Below, piece by piece: positions 8,345 through 15,164 of a DNA stretch of 22,838 bases. The stretch lies in NCBI GenBank assembly GCA_024277285.1, contig JAJRVM010000287.1, forward strand, positions 1 through 22,838. Reading direction: 5' to 3'. The position numbers and the translations under genes are program-made. This DNA comes from Planctomycetota bacterium. GTDB lineage: Bacteria; Planctomycetota; Planctomycetia; Pirellulales; Pirellulaceae. How positions within the stretch are numbered: position 1 is the stretch's first letter; each line of letters starts with the position of its first letter. A model generated the notes under the pieces. That model saw only the letters and a program-made list of their open reading frames with translations. It was not told where the DNA came from and did not search any database.

Positions 8345-8379
8345 ATGCAACGCGTTACAGATATGCAACGCGTTACAGA
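8345..8379. repeat. 18-bp tandem repeat
   Basis: atgcaacgcgttacaga occurs at 8345-8361 and 8363-8379 (period 18), 14 bp after the stop of the small basic protein gene. Confidence 0.95.
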
Positions 8380-8560
8380 ACCGTCGGCAGACCGCGCCAG
8401 CAGCGGCAAGACAATCCGCTCATGAACGCCCCAACGCATCGGTCGAGACTGCCGCAGCAATAACCACACGGTTCTGGCCGCACGGTGGTTCGGCTTTGTG
8501 CGTATTTAGCACGTGAAAGTAGGGACGCTCGCACAACTCGACAGCGTCTCACCGGCCGCG

Positions 8561-8589
8561 TTCCTCGATCGACCGCCGTGCATTATACT
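8561..8589 (+). promoter_or_regulatory. Possible promoter of the SelW-like gene
   Basis: TATACT (8584-8589) resembles a sigma-70 -10 box. A weak -35 candidate, ttcctc, lies 17 bp upstream. It is about 100 bp before the ATG at 8688. The -35 match is poor, so this is only a candidate. Confidence 0.25.
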
Positions 8590-8687
8590 CTCGACAAGAA
8601 GTGGCGCCACGTTCGTGAAGTCCGGATACGTCGAGCCACGTTCAAAGCGAATCCCATCCCTGATGATCGCACAAAGGAGATATCAAC

Positions 8688-8924
8688 ATGAAGCTGCACT
8701 TGCGCTATTGTTCGGCCTGAAACTATGAGCCACGAGCCGTCAGTCTGGCGAGCAAAATCTTGACTCAATTCAAGCAACAACTACAGAGCCTCGAGCTGGT
8801 ACCCTCTTCTGGCGGTTGCTTTGAACTCAGCATCGACGGGAAGCTGGTCTATTCCAAACTGGAAACGAACGAATTCCCTGACGAACAAGCGATGGTCGCC
8901 TTGGTGGGCCAAGAGCTTGGCTGA
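8688..8924 (+). CDS. SelW/Rdx-like selenoprotein with TGA-encoded Sec
   Basis: A short redox protein whose active site is probably Cys8-Ser-Ala-Sec11 (CxxU). The ATG at 8688 has a near-perfect ribosome site, AAGGAGA, seven bases upstream. The frame meets TGA at 8718-8720 after MKLHLRYCSA and then stays open for 67 more codons to a second TGA (8922-8924), 78 residues in total. The part after the first TGA is clearly protein-like and matches my recollection of the SelT/SelW/SelH (Rdx) family: NYEPRAVSLASKIL, then ELVPSSGGCFEL, then DGKLVYSKLETNEFPDE. Family members have RYC-x-x-C/U-NY-x-PRA at this place, so the TGA falls exactly on the second redox residue. selA and selB lie 4.5-8 kb downstream. 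The fold should be thioredoxin-like and cytoplasmic; the natural partner is unknown. A Cys codon (TGC/TGT) misread as TGA is the main alternative. Confidence 0.88.
8733..8752 (+). promoter_or_regulatory. Candidate bacterial SECIS stem-loop
   Basis: Behind the in-frame TGA (8718-8720), GCC (8736-8738) pairs with GGC (8747-8749) around an eight-base loop GTCAGTCT (8739-8746). The stem could extend through two G-A mismatches to the pair C8733-G8752. The loop starts 18 bases after the TGA and begins with G-U, in line with the loose bacterial SECIS pattern (apical loop about 16-37 bases downstream, G in the first two loop positions). The stem is short and was found by eye, so folding and homologue comparison are needed to trust it. 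Confidence 0.4.
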
Positions 8925-8930
8925 TTGCCG

Positions 8931-8957
8931 CGGCAGGAGGCACGACGGGTCAGCTAC
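8931..8957 (+). repeat. Dispersed repeat block B, copy 2
   Basis: Matches 211-237 at 26 of 27 positions. It begins six bases after the stop of the SelW-like gene. Together with blocks C (9010-9025) and A (9051-9071) it fills the 263-bp gap to the convergent efpL gene. Confidence 0.8.
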
Positions 8958-9009
8958 CAGCAACTTGCCGGTAGTCCTTCATCGGTCAAACGTAGAGTTT
9001 TCGCAACAT

Positions 9010-9025
9010 TTTAGCCGAATGAAGT
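9010..9025 (+). repeat. Dispersed repeat block C, copy 2
   Basis: Identical over 16 bp to 5233-5248. Confidence 0.7.
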
Positions 9026-9050
9026 TGGACGTGCATTGAGGTCTGGTGGG

Positions 9051-9071
9051 CTATGCCGGCCCTCCGGGCCT
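9051..9071 (+). repeat. Dispersed repeat block A, copy 2
   Basis: Matches 90-110 at 19 of 21 positions and keeps the ggccctccgggcc palindrome. It lies between the convergent SelW-like and efpL genes and might help end both transcripts, although no T-run follows. Confidence 0.7.
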
Positions 9072-9187
9072 AATTCGCTTCATGGTTTCCCCCTGTTGTG
9101 ACACGGTGCGACCCCGATCCCGATCCCGGCGTTTCTGCTGCGCCCTTGGCGAGTCCAGCTACTCGCAAACGCGATGTGGCCACGTGG

Positions 9188-9751
9188 CTAGGCGCGCGAA
9201 AGAAAGACGCCGGTGCGTGTGTCCACCTTGATCCGCTCGCCCTCCTTCAGGTACTCGGGGACCTGAATGCTCACCCCGGTCTCCAGCAACGCCGGTTTCG
9301 TGCGGCCGGTGGCCGAATTGCCTTTGATGCCTGGATCGCACTGCGTGATTTTCAATTCCACTGCGGTGGGCAACTGCAAACCAACACACTCGTTGTTGTA
9401 GATCAACGCCAGCATGCCGTCGAGTTCTTCGGTGATATAACCGATCTCTTGTTGCAGGTACTCGCGTGGGATGCTGTATTGGTTGTAATCCTCTTGGTCC
9501 ATGACGTGCAAGTGCGTCTGATCGCTGTACATCAGCTTGACCCCGCGCCGCCCGAAATCGGCAGCATCAAGCGACTCGCCACCCTTGAGCGTGATATCCG
9601 TCTTCTGCTTGCTCACCAGGTTGCGCCCACGAAACTTATACAAAGTCGCTGCTCCACGCGCGGAGGGCGTTTGCACATTGATCGACTCGATAAGAATCGG
9701 CGCACCCTGGTAGTTCACGACGGTACCATTCTTGATCTCTTTCGCTTGCAT
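9188..9751 (-). CDS. efpL: EF-P-like protein EfpL (YeiP)
   Basis: A 187-residue, three-domain translation factor that helps ribosomes stalled on polyproline and related motifs. It belongs to the EfpL/YeiP branch rather than classical EF-P: the N-terminus AKEIKNGTVVNYQGAPIL and the loop TPSARGAATLYKFR match the YeiP pattern. The tip of domain I carries Arg32, where EF-P has a modifiable Lys. The C-terminus has the EF-P signature (QCDPGIKGNSA...KPALLETGVSIQVPEYLKEGERIKVDTRTG.FLSRA). The Arg tip suggests it works without EpmA-type lysylation. The ATG at 9751 is the family start. It converges with the SelW-like gene and is 397 bp downstream of the next minus-strand gene, so it probably has its own promoter. 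Confidence 0.93.
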   Translation of the reverse strand: MQAKEIKNGTVVNYQGAPILIESINVQTPSARGAATLYKFRGRNLVSKQKTDITLKGGESLDAADFGRRGVKLMYSDQTHLHVMDQEDYNQYSIPREYLQQEIGYITEELDGMLALIYNNECVGLQLPTAVELKITQCDPGIKGNSATGRTKPALLETGVSIQVPEYLKEGERIKVDTRTGVFLSRA

Positions 9752-10148
9752 TCCTCATTCTTCCATCTATGGAGTTCGTCTGCCGGCAGAATAATTCGTG
9801 ACGTACCTGACCTAATTTCCTGACGTCCGTGACCTGGCACGAACACATTGGTATCGACGGCGTCTGACAGTTCAAGCCACGTGCGTGCGGCCGCATCTAC
9901 CGGGCGTCGTATTAAGACTCGTTGGATCCACCATTCTTGCCTATAATTCTTCCCGTGGTGCCAACCTGGGGTGCCAACCTGGGGTGCGCCGACCCTGGCA
10001 GAACCATGGTCTTGAAACAAAGCTTGGCCTGAAAGCAGCCAAACGACGTTGCGATTCGCCAGGACAGAATACCTACCGGCACTCACGTACCGATGCCGAT
10101 CGATCCATCACCGTTCCCGTCGCCAATCCCAGGTGCGCCAATCTCAAT
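9752..10148. other. Intergenic region upstream of efpL
   Basis: 397 bp without a recognisable gene. It contains a perfect 13-bp tandem repeat, gtgccaacctggg, at 9958-9970 and 9971-9983. The efpL promoter should be here, but I cannot point to a convincing one. Confidence 0.6.
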
Positions 10149-10634
10149 TCAGACAACCGTGCCGGTCTGCGGGTCGACGCCGATTCCATTGCACAGTTTA
10201 GCGAGGCACTCCAACACGATCAACAACGCTCCCGGGTCAAGAAAATCTTCCTCGTCGTCCTCCGCTGGACAGACGACTTGCTCGAAATGATAGATATCGA
10301 AACGGGCGTTGCAGCTTCGCATGCGTTGCAATCGGGCCGCCTCCTCCTCGGACGAACCAGCGTTGCCGAATTCCTTCGCGAGGTTCTCTACCTGCTCAAT
10401 CACCTCTTCGCCGACCATGTACGAAATGTCCATGGCGGCAAAGTCATCGGGCGACAGCAGCGTAAGCGACTCAAGCAATCCTTGCTCATCGTAACGCACA
10501 TTCTGGACCGAGTACCGCGGCCCCAGTGATTCCAATGTCTTGAGTGTCGCATCCGCCGCCGGTCGATCCTTTTCGTCAAACAGAACGAAATAGGTATCGC
10601 GCCAACGGTATTCGTCGTTTTCAAACAAGGACAT
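10149..10634 (-). CDS. Conserved-looking acidic protein, unknown function
   Basis: 161 residues, starting MSLFENDEYRWRDTYFVLFD, with a GGAG ribosome site about ten bases upstream. It is acidic, with no signal peptide or membrane segment, so probably cytoplasmic. It has an N-terminal alpha/beta-like part (YFVLFDEKDRPAADATLKTLESLG), a middle with LTLLSPDDFAAMDISYMVGEEV and an acidic stretch AEDDEEDFLDPGAL. I recall similar planctomycete hypothetical proteins but know no function. It lies 69 bp downstream of another small gene on the same strand and may share its transcript. Codon choice and the ribosome site support it as real. Confidence 0.8.
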   Translation of the reverse strand: MSLFENDEYRWRDTYFVLFDEKDRPAADATLKTLESLGPRYSVQNVRYDEQGLLESLTLLSPDDFAAMDISYMVGEEVIEQVENLAKEFGNAGSSEEEAARLQRMRSCNARFDIYHFEQVVCPAEDDEEDFLDPGALLIVLECLAKLCNGIGVDPQTGTVV

Positions 10635-10703
10635 ATATTCAACTCCGTCCCGTTTTATGGGGCTCCATTTTATGGGTCTCGCATGCCGGGCCCACTTACC
10701 ACG

Positions 10704-10964
10704 CTACTGCCACCCTTCCTGTTCGTCATCCTGTTCGTCATCCTGTTCACTGCCTAACCCGCCCTGCCAGCGTTCCAAGGCGACCAACAATCGGTCGCGT
10801 TCCTCGCGCGTGGCCCAAACCGATTCGTCCTGCTCTAATCGCACTTCGTATTGCCCCTCACACAGGCACTCATCCGATCCGCAAAAGTGCGGAATCGCCG
10901 ATAGCCAAATGACGCGGTACAGCGGGATATGTTTGTCGTCGACTAGACACATGATCGATGGCAT
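10704..10964 (-). CDS. Small Cys-containing unknown protein
   Basis: 86 residues from the ATG at 10964, which follows GAGG by eight bases; a TTG further upstream (10985) is less likely. It starts MPSIMCLVDDKHIPLYRVIW and then has HFCGSDECLCEGQYEVRL, three Cys and one His close together, which might bind a metal. After that comes a charged helix-like part (REERDRLLVALERW) and an acidic tail with EQDD twice, encoded by a 12-bp tandem duplication (10721-10744). No signal peptide. First gene of a probable two-gene unit with 10149-10634. Function unknown. Confidence 0.7.
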   Translation of the reverse strand: MPSIMCLVDDKHIPLYRVIWLSAIPHFCGSDECLCEGQYEVRLEQDESVWATREERDRLLVALERWQGGLGSEQDDEQDDEQEGWQ

Positions 10965-11361
10965 AAGGTAAACCTCACCCAACAAAGGTTCTCACCAACA
11001 CAACATTGCAATAGGGAAGCTCTTCGCGCAAACGGCATTTGCCAAGCAGATCGCCCCAACACCGCAGCAGGGAAGTCACTCCCCTACATCACTCGCCAAA
11101 ACGGCTGCTCCCCAATGCACGTTACCTGACCAGTAAGGTTCTAACATGACGTGCGCAAACAGCCAAGTAGGTTCGTTTTCCCGTGCGAACACTCAATCCA
11201 GCGGGATGCTCAGCAGGTCGCTCCCACCTTCGCGGGGGCAAGTCACCGCGTCATGCGTCCTGCGCCCACGGTCCGGACCGGCCAAAGCCGATGCATTCCA
11301 CCCGCTACTTTCCGCTCGGGGCCCAACGTCGCGTGCACCGGCGCGCCCCAGCTTCTCCCCA
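10965..11361. other. Intergenic region downstream of proC
   Basis: 397 bp with no recognisable gene, repeat or hairpin on either strand. The frames that cross it run on antisense into proC and have no recognisable sequence. Confidence 0.5.
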
Positions 11362-12174
11362 TCACGATTGCCCCATCTCGCGTGCTCGCGCGGTGGCCGT
11401 TTCAACAGCGGCAATCACCGCCGCGCGCATGCCACGCTCCTCCAATACGCGAACCGCGGCGATCGTCGTGCCACCGGGACTCATCACACGATCCTTCAAC
11501 ACCGCCGGATGCTCGCCTTCGGACACTACCATCTCTGCCGCGCCGCGCACCATGTGAGCCGCCAACGTCAGCGCAGTCGCGCGCGGCAATCCGACCAACA
11601 CGCCGCCATCGGCGAGTGCTTCGATCAGCAGATAGACATAGGCTGGCCCCGAACCAGAGACTCCCGTTACGCAATCCAAGTAGGTTTCTTCCATCCGCAA
11701 AGCCAACCCCACACTGCTCATCATCGCGTCGACTGTCTCGGCGTCCGCGTCCGTTGCTTTCGCGCCCAGCGAGTAGCCGGCTACTCCACACCCAACCAAA
11801 CTGGGCGTGTTAGGCATGACCCGTACGACACGTTGTGTTGCAAACCATCGACTCAACTGGGCAATGCTCACTCCCGCCGCGATGGAGACCAGCAGATGCC
11901 GGTCGGCCAAGCCGTCACGAATCTCGTCGGCCACCACCTCCAACTGGTGCGGCTTCACCGCCAGCAACACGATATCCGCGTGCTCGACAGCCTGTCGGTT
12001 CGATTCCTGCAGGTTCACTCCGACGATATCAGCAGCAATGCGGTCCCGCGCTGCAGGCGATGGATCATAAACCATCAACTGCTCCGCCCGGCAACATTCG
12101 GCACGGACCAATCCCTTGGCAAGCGCGGTCGCCATTTGCCCGGCCCCAATTACTGCGATTTTTTTATCTATCAT
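11362..12174 (-). CDS. proC: Pyrroline-5-carboxylate reductase
   Basis: Reduces pyrroline-5-carboxylate to proline with NAD(P)H, the last step of proline synthesis in the cytoplasm. The ATG at 12174 gives 270 residues starting MIDKKIAVIGAGQMATALAKGL, the expected Rossmann-fold start with GxGxM. The 32 open codons upstream do not belong to the family. The C-terminal dimerisation domain has the signature VSGSGPAYVYLLIEALADGG and the segment DRVMSPGGTTIAAVRVLEE. No Shine-Dalgarno site is visible. Stand-alone gene with gaps on both sides. Confidence 0.96.
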   Translation of the reverse strand: MIDKKIAVIGAGQMATALAKGLVRAECCRAEQLMVYDPSPAARDRIAADIVGVNLQESNRQAVEHADIVLLAVKPHQLEVVADEIRDGLADRHLLVSIAAGVSIAQLSRWFATQRVVRVMPNTPSLVGCGVAGYSLGAKATDADAETVDAMMSSVGLALRMEETYLDCVTGVSGSGPAYVYLLIEALADGGVLVGLPRATALTLAAHMVRGAAEMVVSEGEHPAVLKDRVMSPGGTTIAAVRVLEERGMRAAVIAAVETATARAREMGQS

Positions 12175-12869
12175 TGCGATGACAACTCGACGTGGTCGAC
12201 AACCACGCTCAAAAAAAGGAACTGGAAACCGGGACCTGCCCGAAAAGCCGTGATTCGCATGGCGTTCCACGCCCCAAGAGTTCTACGCCCAGATATGGCG
12301 CGACCTCACACCTCCAGAGGCCTGGGACGCCCTCGCCAAAAAAAATGACGCCAAGGTGCCGAGTCCTACTTCACAAGGAACCCTGGCGCCGAAGCACATG
12401 CCTCAATGCTACGGAAATCTGGGTTTTGAAACAACGTGCCGTGCGCTGGGAAACGGGAATGTGACGGGCACTTGCATCGTCGAGTGCGCAGCACCATCGC
12501 ACAACCTCTTTCTGTTTGGCCACTTATGACGACAACGGGATAGAAATTGGGCAGGGTTGTGAAAAATGACCTGGACTCGATCCGCTCGTTCTGCGACACT
12601 CTCGACACTTTTCGCTCGGCAAGACCGCCGAGGTATTGGTTACGCCACTGTCTATCACGCTCATGTGACTAGGTTGTTGGTTCCAACAACCCGCACGACA
12701 CCGTGACCTGTTGAGGCTAGTGAGTATCTGCCCCTGAGGAGCGCGGCCAACCGCGTGACCTGGAACAGCTCGATACTCGTCGTCCACGATAGCAACGATC
12801 CACGGTACGCCAATTGCCTCAGCGAGGCCTGCAACTCAAGGCGCGATTCCTCTCGAAAGGAGCTGTATT
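12175..12869. other. Divergent intergenic region proC / basic secreted protein
   Basis: About 700 bp without a recognisable gene. It holds a minus-strand terminator-like hairpin (12338-12390). The distal end has the ribosome site AAAGGAG (12856-12862) for the GTG at 12870. Several chance frames cross it; none has a plausible start or family resemblance. Confidence 0.55.
12338..12390 (-). terminator. Second minus-strand terminator-like hairpin
   Basis: gacgccaaggtgcc (12347-12360) pairs imperfectly with ggaaccctggcgcc (12377-12390) across a 16-base loop. On the minus strand the stem is followed by cattttttttt-like sequence (complement of 12338-12345). No minus-strand gene is seen between it and 12870. 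Its layout parallels the element at 5535-5584. Confidence 0.45.
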
Positions 12870-13367
12870 GTGAACAAACGATTCTCAATTCTCATCGCCG
12901 GTGCGCTGATCATTGCCCTGGCCGGGTCATCCTACGCAGGGGATAGCTGGAGCCTTTCAAAACTGAATCCGTTCAAGAAGAAAACGACGACGACCCGCAA
13001 TCGGGCTCGTGCCCGCGTTTCCGACGACGGCTCGAAGACAAGTGGAACTCCGCGTCTGAAGCTGCCGAGTTGGGGCGCACCATCGCATAAGCCGACCGGC
13101 TTTTCCACGAATGCCTATCCTGCGAAAACTCGCAAAGCGCCCTCCTCATTCACCAAACTGAGCAACGGTACGAAAGACCTGTTCGGCAAGACGAAAGACG
13201 TGCTGATGCCCTGGTCCAGCACCTCAAAGAAGAAGAAAAGCAAGAAAAGCTCGACCAGTCGCAGCAAGAGCAAGACTTCGTTTCTGACGTCATGGCTCCC
13301 CAAAAAGGAAAAGAAACCCAAGCCTCCCACCCTCAAGAGCTTCCTTGGTCAACAACGCCCTATGTAG
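12870..13367 (+). CDS. Secreted, very basic Lys/Ser-rich protein
   Basis: 165 residues from a GTG at 12870, seven bases after AAAGGAG. The N-terminus is a clear signal peptide (MNKRFSILIAGALIIALAG, probable cleavage after SSYA). The mature part is rich in Lys, Ser, Thr and Pro: LNPFKKKTTTTRNRARARV, then KKKKSKKSSTSRSKSK, then WLPKKEKKPKPPTLKSFLGQ. It is probably disordered and may bind an anionic envelope polymer or nucleic acid; that is a guess. No known domain. It converges with selA. Confidence 0.8.
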   Translation: MNKRFSILIAGALIIALAGSSYAGDSWSLSKLNPFKKKTTTTRNRARARVSDDGSKTSGTPRLKLPSWGAPSHKPTGFSTNAYPAKTRKAPSSFTKLSNGTKDLFGKTKDVLMPWSSTSKKKKSKKSSTSRSKSKTSFLTSWLPKKEKKPKPPTLKSFLGQQRPM

Positions 13368-13393
13368 AAAAAGCAATCTAACTGCCGCAGGCG

Positions 13394-13420
13394 TTGCCTT
13401 CAGGTTGCCGTCAAAGGCAA
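13394..13420. terminator. Weak hairpin between convergent genes
   Basis: ttgcctt (13394-13400) and aaggcaa (13414-13420) form a 7-bp stem between the stop of the basic secreted protein gene and the stop of selA. No T-run follows, so terminator function is uncertain. Confidence 0.3.
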
Positions 13421-13429
13421 GACCGTGTG

Positions 13430-14872
13430 TCACCCCGCACTGTCGCTCGATTCGTCGTCCGATGTTGGCTTGGCCTGTGTTTGCTTGGCCGTGAGCCGGT
13501 AGACCGCCTGGACAATCTGCGCATCGTGCCGAGGAAAGACGGTGCGCAGGTCCAAACGGAGCGCATCGTTGTGGACGCGACCGCAGACGGCGGGCAAACC
13601 GCTGCGTAGACGCGCGGCGAGCGCATCGACGCCGCCTTGCGCGGGTTTGAGATCCACACACCAGGTCGGGATATGTTGGGTCGGCATCGCCCCGCCCCCC
13701 AAGTAGGTTCGATCTTCGGCCGCAGCGGCCGTCGCGATCGCTTCCGCGTCGGCCAACTGAGGTGCCATTCGTTCGGCTCGGTTCTTTAGATTCTCGCACG
13801 AGGTGCTCAGAAGCATCAGCAACGGGATGCTCTGTTCGGCCTGCTCGGGAGCTTGGTAGAGTCGCAGGGTCGCAGCGAGCCCGGCGAGCGTGATTTTGTC
13901 GACACGCAGCGCGCGCGCCAGCGGGTGCCGGCTGATCTTTTCGACGAGCGTCCGTTTCCCCAGTATGATTCCACATTGCGGGCCGCCGAGCAATTTATCA
14001 CCGCTGAACAGCACAACATCGGCCCCAGCGCGGATGCTCTCTTGCGGACGAGGTTCGCCAGCCACACCATAACGGCTGAAATCCCACAGCGCGCCCGAAC
14101 CGATGTCATCGATGGCCAACACATTACGCTGCCGGGCCAGCGCAATCAACTCAGCAAGCGGCGTCTCCTCACTGAACCCTTGTACTACATAGTTACTCGT
14201 GTGCACGTGCAACAGCGCCGCCGTTTCCGGACTGATCGCCTGCTCGTAGTCGGCAATCCGCGTCTTGTTGGTAGTGCCGACTTCGCGCAAGTGAGCGCCG
14301 CTAGTTGCCATCACATCGGGCAAACGAAAGCTGCCACCAATCTCGATCAGCTGCCCGCGTGACACAACGACATCGCGTCCATCCGCCAGGGCGGCCAGGG
14401 TCAGCAACGTTGCCCCGGCGTTATTGTTGACCACGGTCGCCGCTTCACAACCGGTGATGTTCTGCAGCAACCGCTCAACCGCAACGGCGCGTATGGAACG
14501 CTGCCCGGTAGCCAGATCTAATTCCACACTGGCATAGTCGCGTGCCACGTCGACAATGGCCGTAATCGCCGACTCGGCCAACGGTGCACGCCCTAGTCCG
14601 GTGTGCAACAGGATCCCCGTGGCATTGATGGCTGGTCGTAGCGTGGGTCGCTCTTCATCCACGATCCACTCCGCAATACGTTCTGCGAGTTCCGTGGCCG
14701 AGGGCAGGCTCAGGTCCGAGGTGGCCGATTGCACTTCGGCGCGCAGGTTCTCCAGAAAGTCACGTACTCCCGAAACCACCACACTGTGGCTCGCTCGATC
14801 CACCAGCTTGCGCAAGGGCGGACTGTCCAATAGTTCGTTAACCGACGGGATATTGCGTAGCGGGTTGGGCAT
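13430..14872 (-). CDS. selA: L-seryl-tRNA(Sec) selenium transferase
   Basis: SelA is a PLP enzyme that turns Ser-tRNA(Sec) into Sec-tRNA(Sec) with selenophosphate. The ATG at 14872 follows AGAGGAAG by seven bases and gives 480 residues, beginning MPNPLRNIPSVNELL as in the family. The N-terminal tRNA-binding part is followed by INATGILLHTGLGRAPL and the PLP domain. The catalytic lysine is about Lys293 in FSGDKLLGGPQCG, close to the E. coli position. The longer frame to 14980 has no family sequence. It lies downstream of selB on the same strand with a 292-bp gap. Substrates would be selenoproteins such as the one at 8688-8924. Confidence 0.97.
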   Translation of the reverse strand: MPNPLRNIPSVNELLDSPPLRKLVDRASHSVVVSGVRDFLENLRAEVQSATSDLSLPSATELAERIAEWIVDEERPTLRPAINATGILLHTGLGRAPLAESAITAIVDVARDYASVELDLATGQRSIRAVAVERLLQNITGCEAATVVNNNAGATLLTLAALADGRDVVVSRGQLIEIGGSFRLPDVMATSGAHLREVGTTNKTRIADYEQAISPETAALLHVHTSNYVVQGFSEETPLAELIALARQRNVLAIDDIGSGALWDFSRYGVAGEPRPQESIRAGADVVLFSGDKLLGGPQCGIILGKRTLVEKISRHPLARALRVDKITLAGLAATLRLYQAPEQAEQSIPLLMLLSTSCENLKNRAERMAPQLADAEAIATAAAAEDRTYLGGGAMPTQHIPTWCVDLKPAQGGVDALAARLRSGLPAVCGRVHNDALRLDLRTVFPRHDAQIVQAVYRLTAKQTQAKPTSDDESSDSAG

Positions 14873-15164
14873 GATCTTGCTTCCTCTTGCTGCATGGTCT
14901 GAGCAATAATGTGAATCCCCCCGCATCAAGAAGATGCGTTCCGGGCATCCAAGGATCTTGTTCTTGGTCGAAGTACTCATAGCGCGGGCTTCGCCCGCAG
15001 GTCAAACGTCAAGCGTATCGAGCTGAAAACCGTATCGAGCTGAAAACCAAAAGCCCAAGCACATCCCACTCGCAACTTCGCAACTCGGCTGCTCCCGTTT
15101 CGTTCCGCAACCAGGCGTTGTTCGATGTGCTGTTGCATCGTGCGAAGTGCGGTGGCACTCGGCG
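14873..15164. other. selB-selA intergenic region
   Basis: A 292-bp gap with a hairpin gcgggc-ttc-gcccgc (14984-14998) and a perfect 17-bp tandem repeat, cgtatcgagctgaaaac, at 15014-15030 and 15031-15047. I looked here for a tRNA-Sec gene and found none. The spacing means selA may have its own promoter. Confidence 0.6.

Larger units (their letters stand above)
8331..8687. other. Intergenic region before the SelW-like gene
   Basis: Contains an 18-bp tandem repeat (8345-8379), a weak imperfect hairpin with arms aaccac (8462-8467) and gtggtt (8485-8490) that could terminate the small basic protein transcript, and a possible promoter (8561-8589). No other gene is apparent. Confidence 0.5.

Noticed and set aside
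9098..9823. 241-codon plus-strand frame over efpL
   Set aside because: Shadow of efpL, which is unmistakable by family motifs on the minus strand.
14873..15164. Possible selC (tRNA-Sec) between selB and selA
   Set aside because: No long acceptor stem, TCA anticodon loop or T-arm could be found; the gap holds only a hairpin and a tandem repeat.
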